Positions 8,720 through 16,743 of a stretch of 64,000 bases of DNA are shown here, in pieces. Source of the stretch: Oscillospiraceae bacterium. GTDB lineage: Bacteria; Bacillota; Clostridia; Oscillospirales; Oscillospiraceae. The stretch is from positions 1-64,000 of the forward strand of contig JAFTVV010000030.1 in assembly GCA_017465625.1 (NCBI GenBank). The letters run 5' to 3'. Under the pieces are notes generated by a model. It did not search any database, was not told where the DNA came from, and saw nothing but the letters and a program-made list of their open reading frames with translations. Within the stretch, counting starts at the first letter, position 1. Each line of letters starts with the position of its first letter. A program made the translations under genes and the position numbers.

Positions 8720-9577
8720 TTATCTGTGGCTTGCCAGGAAGAACAGCGCTACAGTGCCGGGGCCGGAGTGAGAGCCGATCACAGCGCCCACATAATAAGT
8801 GATGACGTTCTTCACACCTAAGGCCAACAATTTACCCTTCAGGTATTCCACATCCTCGATGCAGTCGCCGTGGCTGATAAAGACGGTGTCGTTCTGCCCG
8901 GGAAGACCGGTCTCCGTAAACTGCTTTGCCATTGCATCCAGGGCGGCCTTTTTACCGCGGGCAGTGCCCACCTTGATTAGGTGCCCCTCGTCGTCCATGT
9001 GCATTACAGGCTTGATCTTCAGCATGGTGCCCACCAATGCGGTGGCGGCACTGACACGCCCGCCCCGCTTGAGGAACATCAGATCATCCACAGTGAACCA
9101 GTGGCTCAAATGCAGCTTGTTGTTTTCACACCAGGCGGCGCATTCGGTAAGGGAAGCGCCCTCATCCCGCTTTTTGCAGGCGTACCACAGCAGTAAGCCC
9201 TGCCCCATAGAGGCGCTCAGGGTGTCGATCACGATCACATCCTGCCGGGGAAATTCCTCCTTCAGCTCCTGGGCGGCAATGACCGCGGACTGATAGGTGG
9301 TGCTCAGGCCGGAGGAAAATGCAAGCACCAAAGCATCCTCGCCGTTTTCCAGGGCGGGACGGATCACTTCCTTCCATCCCTCGGGGTTAACGGCGGCGGT
9401 GGTAGCCACCTCTCCGTCACGCAGACCGGCATAGAAGTCCTTTAACCAAGCCTCGTCGTATTCGCTAAGGGTCTGCCCCTTAAAGGTCACTGCCAAGGGA
9501 GTGACATCCACATTTAGTTCCTTATAAAAATCCTGCCACAGGTCACAGCAGGTATCTGAAATGATCCGATAAGACAT
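8720..9577 (-). CDS. DegV family fatty acid-binding protein
   Basis: This 285-residue two-domain protein binds a fatty acid and, in the FakB group, presents it to the kinase FakA. The N-terminal motif YRIISDTCCDL is the DegV signature. The middle AFSSGLSTTYQSA and the stretch FLKRGGRVS and LKIKPVM match the conserved ligand pocket. The start follows GGAGCTTTCCCTA, with a promoter 50 bases upstream and a terminator behind, so it is a single-gene unit. No FakA gene is in view. Confidence 0.93.
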   Translation of the reverse strand: MSYRIISDTCCDLWQDFYKELNVDVTPLAVTFKGQTLSEYDEAWLKDFYAGLRDGEVATTAAVNPEGWKEVIRPALENGEDALVLAFSSGLSTTYQSAVIAAQELKEEFPRQDVIVIDTLSASMGQGLLLWYACKKRDEGASLTECAAWCENNKLHLSHWFTVDDLMFLKRGGRVSAATALVGTMLKIKPVMHMDDEGHLIKVGTARGKKAALDAMAKQFTETGLPGQNDTVFISHGDCIEDVEYLKGKLLALGVKNVITYYVGAVIGSHSGPGTVALFFLASHR

Positions 9578-9627
9578 TAGGGAAAGCTCCTTCTTGTTTT
9601 TTGCGCTGTCGCTGCAGCACTGAATGT

Positions 9628-9656
9628 ATCATAGCCCGAAAGCCTGATTTTGGCAA
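9628..9656 (-). promoter_or_regulatory. Promoter of the DegV gene
   Basis: On the minus strand: TTGCCA, 17-bp spacer, TATGAT preceded by GGC, about 50 bases before the start codon. Confidence 0.65.
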
Positions 9657-9705
9657 TCCCCCTATTGGAGAACGAGCCTTAGACCCTCTCTTTTGCGTAG
9701 AAAAG

Positions 9706-9730
9706 AGGACTCTACCCCAAGTAGAGTCCT
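9706..9730 (-). terminator. Hairpin after the small membrane protein gene
   Basis: Perfect 10-bp stem AGGACTCTAC/GTAGAGTCCT with a CCCAA-type loop. The following T tract on the minus strand is weak (CTTTT). Confidence 0.55.
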
Positions 9731-9761
9731 AAAAAATATTACTTTTCGACGGTAGAATCGG

Positions 9762-10175
9762 CTATTTCTTCCACATAAACGGGAAAGTGCTAACAAATAT
9801 GCAAGCCCATCCGAAAATGCTGATTCCGCGGATATAACTGCAAAACATTGGGGTAGAGACCAAAATCAGCAGGTCGTTTAACAGCTGCCCCACCTGTTCA
9901 CCGGCGCCGACACACAGAATATTCAGCACAATCAGCGACAGGGTCAGCACAATGGAAAGAAGACTCACCAGCCGCACACGAAACAAAGCTTTTTTGTTTT
10001 TTTGCTTCAAGCCGTCGTACACCAGAATGATGCCGGGGACAAAAAACAAGACCGACAAAATCATTAAAAGAATATGCCCCAATGTGGTGCGCTGTATAAT
10101 GGTTCCCAGTGCGGTGCATATAATATATAGCGTAAACCAGACGGCGTATACAATCGGTTCTTTCCACTGCTTCAT
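9762..10175 (-). CDS. Uncharacterised four-helix membrane protein
   Basis: A 137-residue protein that I do not recognise. It has four hydrophobic segments (about 9-27, 33-53, 67-91 and 106-132) and a basic loop (KQKNKKALFRVR) between the second and third. There are no catalytic motifs. The ATG follows GGAGGATCAATA. It is divergent from nrdR and ends before a hairpin at 9706-9730, so it is probably monocistronic. A small conserved integral membrane protein is the most that can be said. Confidence 0.7.
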   Translation of the reverse strand: MKQWKEPIVYAVWFTLYIICTALGTIIQRTTLGHILLMILSVLFFVPGIILVYDGLKQKNKKALFRVRLVSLLSIVLTLSLIVLNILCVGAGEQVGQLLNDLLILVSTPMFCSYIRGISIFGWACIFVSTFPFMWKK

Positions 10176-10254
10176 TATTGATCCTCCAATGGTACACTTG
10201 GGTGTTTTTTCTTATTTAGTTTACCCCAAACAGGAAAAAAACGCAAGAAAAAAC

Positions 10255-10283
10255 TTGCAAGCGGACAAATGTATTGCTATAAT
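10255..10283 (+). promoter_or_regulatory. nrdR promoter
   Basis: TTGCAA, 17-bp spacer, TATAAT preceded by TGC (extended -10), 40 bases before the nrdR start. Confidence 0.8.
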
Positions 10284-10323
10284 AGCAAAAACGGTATCTG
10301 TACCGAGGAAAGGACCGATCAAT

Positions 10324-10779
10324 ATGAAATGTCCCTTTTGCGGCGATCAGGAATCCAAGGTGGTGGACTCCCGGCACTCTGACGACGGCCTGAGCATTCG
10401 CCGCCGCCGTGAATGTCTGGCCTGCCAGCGCAGATTCACCACTTATGAAATTGTGGAAAGTCTGCCGGTAATTGTGGTAAAGCGGGATGGCAGCCGTCAG
10501 GGCTTTGACCGCAATAAGATCATCAATTCCATGATGCGCGCTTTCGATAAGCGGCAGGTATCCACCGAGGATATTGACCGCATCACCACCGAGATTGAGC
10601 AGACCATCCAAAACACTCTGGAACGGGAAGTGTCCTCCGATAAAATCGGTGAGATGGTGATGGAGCGCATCAAGCCCTTGGACGAGGTGGCTTATATTCG
10701 TTTTGCATCGGTATATCGGCGTTTCCAGGACGCAAAAACCTTCGTCCACGAGATTAACAAATATCTTGAGGAACAGTAA
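10324..10779 (+). CDS. nrdR: Transcriptional repressor NrdR
   Basis: This repressor of ribonucleotide reductase genes senses ATP/dATP. The 151 residues start at MKCPFCGD; the longer frame from 9952 runs through the promoter and was rejected. An N-terminal zinc ribbon has CPFC and CLAC cysteine pairs (residues 3-6 and 31-34) with the RRRREC basic stretch, followed by an ATP-cone domain (about 46-140; VVKRDGSRQGFDRNK). Length is typical. It starts 40 bases after a good promoter. No nrd operon or NrdR box pair was seen in the window. Confidence 0.96.
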   Translation: MKCPFCGDQESKVVDSRHSDDGLSIRRRRECLACQRRFTTYEIVESLPVIVVKRDGSRQGFDRNKIINSMMRAFDKRQVSTEDIDRITTEIEQTIQNTLEREVSSDKIGEMVMERIKPLDEVAYIRFASVYRRFQDAKTFVHEINKYLEEQ

Positions 10780-10781
10780 AA

Positions 10782-11222
10782 ATGGAAAATGCAATCAGCA
10801 AATTTTTAGATGCAGTTATTCCGAAAATCGGCGATTTGCTCTCCAATATGAAATTTTGGATGGGCTTTTTGATGATTGCCGGTCCGGTATTGATGCTTCT
10901 GTTTGGGGCGTATTATTTCTTCCTGTCTCCCAAGGAAGCCAATCATAAGGCCGGCTACCGCACCTATTTTGGAATGGGCAGTGTGCAGGCGTGGCGGTTT
11001 ACCCAGCGGCTTGCCGGTGTCGTATTTGGGGGAATGGGCATTCTTTTGACCATTTTGGGCATTATCGGCTGTGTGGTGATGTCCTCCGGAGATCCGCTGA
11101 ATGCGGCAGATAAGGCGCTGGTGTTTATCATTATTCAGCTGGCGCTCAGTGTGGCGGCATATCTCTTTGTGGAAATTTTTGTGGCAATGCATTACGACAA
11201 AGAGGGCAACCCCAAAAAATAA
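10782..11222 (+). CDS. SdpI-family membrane protein
   Basis: A 146-residue membrane protein starting 2 bases after nrdR and probably co-transcribed. Three or four hydrophobic segments are visible. The segment NHKAGYRTYFGMGSVQAWRF resembles the G-x-R-T...W signature of the SdpI/YhfL family. In Bacillus SdpI gives immunity to the SdpC toxin, but most relatives have unknown roles, so only the family is proposed. A 13-bp hairpin follows the stop. Confidence 0.7.
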   Translation: MENAISKFLDAVIPKIGDLLSNMKFWMGFLMIAGPVLMLLFGAYYFFLSPKEANHKAGYRTYFGMGSVQAWRFTQRLAGVVFGGMGILLTILGIIGCVVMSSGDPLNAADKALVFIIIQLALSVAAYLFVEIFVAMHYDKEGNPKK

Positions 11223-11232
11223 ACAGGAAACC

Positions 11233-11263
11233 GACGGGCGTGCTCAATCTGAGCACGCCCGTC
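11233..11263 (+). terminator. Hairpin after the SdpI-like gene
   Basis: Perfect 13-bp stem GACGGGCGTGCTC/GAGCACGCCCGTC with loop AATCT. The trailing T tract is poor, so its use as a terminator is moderately sure. Confidence 0.65.
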
Positions 11264-11292
11264 AAGCTGTAACCCTCAAAAAATGTGTAAAT

Positions 11293-11784
11293 TCACCTTG
11301 ATAGAAAGAAAATGTATAGTGCAAGCGGAAGAATACAAAACAGCCAATCAAACATCGTGATAAATCTTCGACTTTTGCCATTGAATCCCTTATATACTTT
11401 AAAGAACACAAAAGCTTGTCCAACATCTTCAATATTTGTATAAATCAAAGACTTAAAAAATACAGGAATGATCGCTAATCCCAATAAGATACCCATAATC
11501 ATAACAGGAATTCTCAAAAACGAGATCCACGAAAAGAGAAAAACAGCCAGAAATGCAAGCAAACAAAATAAATATATCAAGTTGAGGTAATAAAACGCTC
11601 CGAGATTATTATTTTTATGGAGCTGAGAATACAACCAATAATTAGAGATTCCTTTCGTGTTTTTGCGAATATAACTTTTACTCATTTTCGATATTCTGCA
11701 ATACGCATAGACTCCGCACCTAAAATGTAGGTATGTAAATAATCCAAATAAGAGCAAGATTAAGTTTGATAACGAAAATGGCAT
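11293..11784 (-). CDS. Uncharacterised AT-rich membrane protein
   Basis: A 163-residue protein I do not recognise. Hydrophobic segments lie at about 5-25, 66-87, 92-110 and 143-160, with a basic stretch (KMSKSYIRKNTKG) after the first. Codons are clearly AT-rich compared with nrdR and the MFS gene on either side, which suggests horizontal acquisition. It has its own promoter at 11807-11835 and lies between a hairpin and the tRNA-Ala terminator. The membrane location is well supported; the function is not. Confidence 0.7.
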   Translation of the reverse strand: MPFSLSNLILLLFGLFTYLHFRCGVYAYCRISKMSKSYIRKNTKGISNYWLYSQLHKNNNLGAFYYLNLIYLFCLLAFLAVFLFSWISFLRIPVMIMGILLGLAIIPVFFKSLIYTNIEDVGQAFVFFKVYKGFNGKSRRFITMFDWLFCILPLALYIFFLSR

Positions 11785-11806
11785 ACAATCACCGCCTTTT
11801 CTTTAA

Positions 11807-11835
11807 ATTATAGCACAAATAATCATATAATTCAA
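11807..11835 (-). promoter_or_regulatory. Promoter of the AT-rich membrane protein gene
   Basis: On the minus strand: TTGAAT, 17-bp spacer, TATAAT preceded by TGC. Confidence 0.75.
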
Positions 11836-11866
11836 CGCTTTACGTAGTAAAGCCACCTTTTTTGTG

Positions 11867-11945
11867 CTCTATTCTCTCTTATCTCTTCACTGGAAACGAT
11901 AATTTTAGAGAAGAGAGAAGAGCGAAGAGAGAAAAGTGAAGAGAA
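11867..11945. repeat. Purine/pyrimidine-rich inverted repeat
   Basis: CTCT/TTCACT words on the left face AGAGAAGAG/AGTGAAGAG words on the right. It is related in motif to 4300-4412. Confidence 0.5.
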
Positions 11946-11946
11946 C

Positions 11947-11990
11947 AAAAAGAAACGACAATTTTCTGCCGAAAATTGTCGTTTCTTTTT
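11947..11990. terminator. Perfect 20-bp terminator hairpin after tRNA-Ala
   Basis: Arms 11947-11966 and 11971-11990 pair without mismatch around TGCC. The T tract on the minus strand directly follows the tRNA CCA end, so it is the tRNA terminator. It is symmetric and could act on both strands. Confidence 0.88.
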
Positions 11991-12065
11991 GGTGGACTTG
12001 AGGAGATTCGAACTCCCGACCCCCACAATGCGAATGTGGTGCGCTCCCAACTGCGCTACAAGCCC
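11990..12065 (-). tRNA. tRNA-Ala (anticodon CGC)
   Basis: On the minus strand: acceptor GGGCTTG/CAAGTCC with the G3:U70 alanine identity pair, anticodon loop TTCGCAT, T loop TTCGAAT and an encoded CCA. Confidence 0.95.
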
Positions 12066-12151
12066 GTAACCACAAAAGATTATAACGCCCGGAAAAGCGG
12101 ATGTCAAGATTTTTGGAAAAGGAAAATCACCGTGCTTTTTTTAAAAATCGG

Positions 12152-12180
12152 TAGCAATGGGATAAAAAGTGTGGTATAAT
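12152..12180 (+). promoter_or_regulatory. Promoter upstream of the MFS gene leader
   Basis: TATAAT with TGG in front (extended -10) and a weak -35 TAGCAA at 17 bp. It lies about 190 bases before the MFS start. Confidence 0.6.
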
Positions 12181-12199
12181 AGCAAAAATATGGCTTTCA

Positions 12200-12359
12200 G
12201 TAACCGATGATTAAATCGGCAAGAATGAGTAGCGAGAGATTTTGGCTCAAATTAAAGTTCAGAAAGAGAAGAAATACTTTGTGTATTTTGAGCTTTCTGA
12301 ACTGAAAAGTTGGGTCAAAAGATCCGCTAATAATCGCAGACGATTTAATCAGCGGTTAC
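12200..12359 (+). ncRNA. 160-base hairpin leader of the MFS transporter gene
   Basis: The outer arms 12200-12218 and 12341-12359 match in 18 of 19 bases. An inner perfect 11-bp stem joins 12256-12266 to 12293-12303, with further partial pairing between. The hairpin ends directly before the ribosome site, so unfolding could control translation. A short frame at 12242 has no support. It may be a cis-regulatory RNA or a palindromic insertion. Confidence 0.55.
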
Positions 12360-12375
12360 TTCAGGAGAGAGAAAA

Positions 12376-13551
12376 ATGTACTCACTGTTACTTTCTGTTA
12401 TATATTTGTCCTTTGTCAGCTTGGGTCTGCCGGACTCCTTGCTGGGTTCTGCGTGGCCGGTGATGCACGGGCAATTTGGCGCATCCCCCTCAGAGCTGGG
12501 GATGATCACCATGGTGATGTCCTTCTGCACCGTCATTTCCAGCCTGAATTCCGACCGGATGACCAAGCGGTTTTCCGTCCGTTTGGTGACGCTCTTCAGC
12601 GTGGTGCTTTCCGCGGTTTCGCTGATCGGTTATTCCTATGCCAACCGCTTTTGGATGCTGATGGCACTGGCTGTGCCCTACGGTCTGGCCGGCGGCGCAA
12701 TCGATGCGGCACTGAATAACTACGTGGCACTGCACTATAACTCCAAACACATGAGCTGGCTGCACAGCTTTTGGGGTGTGGGTACGATTATCAGCCCCTT
12801 TATTATGAGCCGTGCCCTGACGGTGGGTGTCTGGAACGACGGCTATACCTGGACGGCATACTGTCAGTTTGCCATTGCGCTGGTTTTGGTGATTGCACTG
12901 CCGCTGTGGAAGGTCAATCAGGGCAAAAATCAGGCGGTACAGGCGGCCGGAAAAAGTGTGGGCATTCGGGGTGCGCTGAAAATCAAGGGTGTACCCTATC
13001 AGCTTTTGGGCTTTCTCGGTTACTGTGCCGCTGAATCGACGGCAATGGGCTGGTCGGCTACCTACTTTGTGGAAGTCAAGGGCATTGGAGAGGAACAGGC
13101 GGCGGCACTGGCGTCCCTGTTTTTCATCGGCCTGACCGCAGGGCGGTTTTTGGGCGGCTTTATTATGGATCGAGTAGGGGATCGGAATATGATCCGCTTA
13201 GGCACAGGCCTTTCTCTGATCGGCATTATTTTGCTGTTGCTTCCCCTTGGGAGCAGCGTGTGTACCCTTGTGGGTTTTGTGATGATCGGCTTTGGCTTTG
13301 CCCCGATTTATCCCTGTATTATTCACGCAACGCCTCATAATTTCGGTGCGGAATATTCCGGTGCCATCATCGGGATGGAGATGGCCGGTGCTTATATCGG
13401 CTCGACCTTTATGCCGCCGCTTTACGGAATGCTGGGCGGCTTCTTAGGCTTTGAAATTATGCCCGTGTTCCTGCTGATTTTTGTGGGACTGATGATTGTG
13501 ATGACGGAAAAGACCTTCCGTGTTACGGCCCGTTTGGAGGAGCAAAAATGA
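12376..13551 (+). CDS. MFS transporter, sugar/FucP-like type
   Basis: A 391-residue integral membrane carrier with about 12 hydrophobic segments, typical of the major facilitator superfamily. Two halves are separated by a basic central loop (about 178-205). Acidic/His residues (LHSFWGVGTIISP) and GRFLGGFIMDRVGDRN, the MFS loop motif, are visible. The start follows AGGAGAGAGAAAA. It overlaps tsaC by 4 bases. FucP-like and YfkF-like carriers are the nearest guess, but the substrate cannot be read. Its 190-base structured leader suggests specific regulation. Confidence 0.88.
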   Translation: MYSLLLSVIYLSFVSLGLPDSLLGSAWPVMHGQFGASPSELGMITMVMSFCTVISSLNSDRMTKRFSVRLVTLFSVVLSAVSLIGYSYANRFWMLMALAVPYGLAGGAIDAALNNYVALHYNSKHMSWLHSFWGVGTIISPFIMSRALTVGVWNDGYTWTAYCQFAIALVLVIALPLWKVNQGKNQAVQAAGKSVGIRGALKIKGVPYQLLGFLGYCAAESTAMGWSATYFVEVKGIGEEQAAALASLFFIGLTAGRFLGGFIMDRVGDRNMIRLGTGLSLIGIILLLLPLGSSVCTLVGFVMIGFGFAPIYPCIIHATPHNFGAEYSGAIIGMEMAGAYIGSTFMPPLYGMLGGFLGFEIMPVFLLIFVGLMIVMTEKTFRVTARLEEQK

Positions 13552-14582
13552 AAACCCTGATTTTACAGCCCGATGCCCCTGATACAGTGGCAATTGCGGC
13601 ACAAATTATCCGTGACGGGGGGCTGGTGGCACTGCCCACGGAGACGGTATACGGTCTGGGCGCCGATGGACTGAATCCCTTGGCAGTGGATCGGATCTAC
13701 GAGGCAAAGGGGCGTCCCAAGGATAACCCGATGATTCTCCACGTCACCGGTATGGAGCAGGTGGAAGAGCTGTGCCACAGCATCCCTGCTTGTGCGTACG
13801 CCTTGGCGGAGGCTTACTGGCCCGGACCGCTGACCATGATTTTGCCTGCCCGTGAACGAATTCCCAAGCGCACTACCGGCGGACTTTCCACGGTGGCGGT
13901 GCGCTGTCCCGACAGCACAGTGACCCGTCAGGTGATTGCCGCATCCGGCACAGCCATTGCCGCACCCTCAGCCAATCTCTCCGGCAAACCCTCCACCACG
14001 ACGGCTCAGCACGTTTTGCACGATCACGATGGCCGCATTGAAGCGGTGATTGACGGCGGCGCCTGCCGTGTGGGGGTGGAATCCACCATTGTGGATTTGA
14101 CGGAAACACCGGCAAGACTGCTTCGTCCCGGTGGCATTACGCCTGCCCAATTACGGGCAATATTGGGTGATCTGACGGTGGATAAGGCGGTAACCGCCCA
14201 GCTTGCACCGGACGAGATTGCCCGTGCGCCGGGGATGAAATACCGCCATTATGCACCCCAGTGTCAGGTGGTGATTGTGGCAGGAAGCCGGGAAAAAGCG
14301 GCCGCCTATATTCACGCCCATTACCGCAAGATAGACCGTGTTTTGTGCTTTGAAGAGGAGCTTCCCCTGTATAAAGACTGCAACCCCCTTGCCTATGGGC
14401 AGGAGGCGGATGAGCGCACCCTTTGCGCCGGTCTTTTTGCCGCGTTACGGGAGCTGGACGACCCCAATGTGGGGATGGTTTATGCCCGTTGTCCTGTGGG
14501 AGAGGGGATGTCTTATGCGGTGCAAAACCGACTGAAAAAAGCCGCCGCTTTTCAGGTTATTGACGCGGAGGAGCAAGAATGA
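13548..14582 (+). CDS. tsaC: L-threonylcarbamoyladenylate synthase (Sua5/YwlC)
   Basis: This enzyme makes threonylcarbamoyl-AMP from Thr, bicarbonate and ATP for the t6A modification of tRNAs reading ANN codons. The 344 residues make it the long Sua5 type: a YrdC domain (about 10-195; PTETVYGLGADG, KGRPKDNPMI, and GVESTIVD) plus the C-terminal Sua5 domain (about 215-340; APGMKYRHYAP at its start). The ATG overlaps the MFS stop and its own stop overlaps coaE (ATGA both times), so the three genes are translationally coupled. Confidence 0.95.
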   Translation: MKTLILQPDAPDTVAIAAQIIRDGGLVALPTETVYGLGADGLNPLAVDRIYEAKGRPKDNPMILHVTGMEQVEELCHSIPACAYALAEAYWPGPLTMILPARERIPKRTTGGLSTVAVRCPDSTVTRQVIAASGTAIAAPSANLSGKPSTTTAQHVLHDHDGRIEAVIDGGACRVGVESTIVDLTETPARLLRPGGITPAQLRAILGDLTVDKAVTAQLAPDEIARAPGMKYRHYAPQCQVVIVAGSREKAAAYIHAHYRKIDRVLCFEEELPLYKDCNPLAYGQEADERTLCAGLFAALRELDDPNVGMVYARCPVGEGMSYAVQNRLKKAAAFQVIDAEEQE

Positions 14583-15154
14583 TTATCGGTATTACAGGGG
14601 GCTCAGGATGCGGAAAAACCACCGCATTACGGGCGTTTGAACAGTTGGGCGGAAAAGTGCTGGATTGTGACGAAATTTACCATAATCTGCTGAAAACAGA
14701 GGATAAACTCCTTGAAAAAATTGAAAAAAGATTTCCAGGAACAGTAGAAAACCGCACCCTCAACCGCCCCCGATTGGCGCAAATCGTCTTTCAGGATGCA
14801 CAGGCGCTGCAGGATCTAAATGCCATTACCCACGGCTATGTAAAGGGGTATGTGGAAGGGGTGCTTGCGAAAGAAAAGGGGCACGTTGCCATTGATGCTG
14901 CCGCACTTTTTGAAGGGGGTCTTGCAGCGCTTTGCGATGCTACGGTGGCGGTGACCGCACCGGAGGAAAAACGGGTGGAGCGACTGGTTCAAAGAGACGG
15001 TATTACAGCCGAAAAAGCTTCTCTTCGCATCCGCGCCCAACGCCCTCAGGAGGAATTTGTGAAGCTGTGCGACCATCAGCTGTCCAATGACGGCACACGG
15101 GAGGAATTTTACCAAAAATGCCTTGCCTTTTTCGGGAAGCTGGGTATAATGTAA
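14579..15154 (+). CDS. coaE: Dephospho-CoA kinase
   Basis: This enzyme phosphorylates dephospho-CoA, the last step of coenzyme A synthesis. The 191-residue length is typical. The Walker A motif GGSGCGKTTA is at residues 6-15, followed by CoaE features: DCDEIYH, the lid region and the late RDGITAEKASLRIRAQ stretch. The start overlaps the tsaC stop. It is a housekeeping gene, here in an operon with tsaC and an aminopeptidase. Confidence 0.95.
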   Translation: MIIGITGGSGCGKTTALRAFEQLGGKVLDCDEIYHNLLKTEDKLLEKIEKRFPGTVENRTLNRPRLAQIVFQDAQALQDLNAITHGYVKGYVEGVLAKEKGHVAIDAAALFEGGLAALCDATVAVTAPEEKRVERLVQRDGITAEKASLRIRAQRPQEEFVKLCDHQLSNDGTREEFYQKCLAFFGKLGIM

Positions 15155-15179
15155 ATCAAAAAGCAAAAGGAGAATGTAT

Positions 15180-16571
15180 ATGACTACAGAAGAGCTTAGA
15201 GAGAACCTGCTGTCTGCACCGAAGAACGGCTATACAAAGCTGACTGCGCAGCAGCGTGCCGAAATGGAGGCCTACTGCAAGCGTTACGCCGCTTTTATGG
15301 ATGCTTGCAAGACGGAACGGGAGGCTACCACCTGGGCAGTCCGCGAGGCAGAAAAGCAGGGCTTCAAGGCCATTGTGCCCGGTATGAAGCTGCAGCCCGG
15401 TGATAAGGTTTACAAGGACAATCGGGGCAAGAGCATTATTTTGGCGGTTATCGGCAGCGAAAGCCTGAGCAGCGGTGCCAACATCTGTGCCGCCCACGTG
15501 GATTCCCCCCGTATGGACTTAAAGCCTAATCCTTTGTACGAGGATTCCGAAATTGCCTACTTTAAGACCCACTATTACGGCGGCATCAAGAAGTACCAGT
15601 GGACTGCCATTCCTTTGGCCATTCACGGTGTGGTATACCGTGCCGACGGCTCTATTGTGACCATCAGCATCGGTGAAGAGGATACCGATCCCATCTTCTA
15701 TGTGTCCGACCTGCTGCCCCACCTGGCCGCAGACCAGATGAGAAAGACGCTGGCAGAGGGCATTGTTGGCGAACAGCTGAACGTGATTTTGGGCAGTGAG
15801 CCGCTGGAGGGCGAAGGCGCTGATCTGGTGAAGCTGCACATTATGAAGCTGATGAATGAAAAATACGGTATGATCGAGCAGGATTTTCTGTCCGCAGAGC
15901 TGACGGTTGTGCCTGCAGGCAAGTGCCGTGAGGTGGGCTTTGACCGCAGCTTGCTGGCCGCCTACGGTCACGACGACCGTGTATGCGCATACGCAGAGCT
16001 GGAAGCGCTGTTTGAACTGGAGAATCCTGCCCGTACAGCCGTGTGCATTTTGGCAGACAAGGAAGAAATCGGCTCTGTGGGCATTTCCGGTATGCAAAGT
16101 CAGGTCTTTGATACCTTTATGCAGGATTTGTGCGATGCTACCGGCGCAAATCTGAACCGCTGCTTTGAAAATTCCTTCTGCCTGTCCGCAGACGTCTCCA
16201 ACGCTTTTGACCCCAATTTCCCCGAGACCTGCGATAAGCGCAACAACAGCCAGATCAACTACGGCGTTGCCATCTGCAAATATACCGGCTCCCGTGGCAA
16301 GGGCGGTGCGTCCGATGCTTCTGCCGAGGCAATGGGTCACATCCGCAAGACCTTCGGGGAGGCAGACGTTACCTGGCAGATTGCGACCCTGGGCAAGGTG
16401 GATCAGGGTGGCGGCGGTACGGTGGCCGCTTATATGGCAAACCGCAACATCGTCACGGTGGATGCAGGCGTGCCTGTGCTGGCAATGCACGCACCTTTAG
16501 AAGTGGTCAGCAAGCTGGATTGCTATATGACCAAGCAGGCCTGCAAGGCGGTTTATCTTGCAGATTTTTAA
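15180..16571 (+). CDS. M18 family aminopeptidase (aminopeptidase 1 / aspartyl aminopeptidase type)
   Basis: This dizinc exopeptidase removes N-terminal residues from peptides in the cytosol. The protein has 463 residues. Metal and catalytic motifs are in order: AHVDSPR (His ligand, Asp), YGHDDR (bridging Asp), DKEEIGS (catalytic Glu and ligand), SADVSNAFDPN, and AMHAPLE (last His). I chose the ATG at 15180 over 15174 because AAGGAG is then 8 bases away instead of 2. It is last in the MFS-tsaC-coaE run and followed by a strong terminator. Confidence 0.94.
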   Translation: MTTEELRENLLSAPKNGYTKLTAQQRAEMEAYCKRYAAFMDACKTEREATTWAVREAEKQGFKAIVPGMKLQPGDKVYKDNRGKSIILAVIGSESLSSGANICAAHVDSPRMDLKPNPLYEDSEIAYFKTHYYGGIKKYQWTAIPLAIHGVVYRADGSIVTISIGEEDTDPIFYVSDLLPHLAADQMRKTLAEGIVGEQLNVILGSEPLEGEGADLVKLHIMKLMNEKYGMIEQDFLSAELTVVPAGKCREVGFDRSLLAAYGHDDRVCAYAELEALFELENPARTAVCILADKEEIGSVGISGMQSQVFDTFMQDLCDATGANLNRCFENSFCLSADVSNAFDPNFPETCDKRNNSQINYGVAICKYTGSRGKGGASDASAEAMGHIRKTFGEADVTWQIATLGKVDQGGGGTVAAYMANRNIVTVDAGVPVLAMHAPLEVVSKLDCYMTKQACKAVYLADF

Positions 16572-16591
16572 CGAATAATTCCCCCAAACGC

Positions 16592-16628
16592 AAAGTGCGG
16601 CAAGAAAGTGCTTCTTGCCGCACTTTTT
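16592..16628 (+). terminator. Strong terminator after the M18 aminopeptidase
   Basis: Perfect 15-bp stem AAAGTGCGGCAAGAA/TTCTTGCCGCACTTT with a 5-base loop, running into a T tract. Confidence 0.92.
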
Positions 16629-16663
16629 TGTTGAATTTTGGAGGATTTTTTGAAGAAAAACAG

Positions 16664-16692
16664 TTGCTTTTATAGACAGTTTACATTATAAT
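16664..16692 (+). promoter_or_regulatory. Promoter of the exopolysaccharide locus
   Basis: TTGCTT, 17-bp spacer, TATAAT, 52 bases before the first EPS gene. Confidence 0.8.
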
Positions 16693-16743
16693 AGACAATT
16701 GAAGAAATATACACTCTTCCAGGGGGAAGGAGAGGAGGTTGCA

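Noticed and set aside
12242..12463. 73-codon frame within the MFS leader
   Set aside because: Lies inside the hairpin arms and overlaps the MFS gene; better explained as structured RNA.
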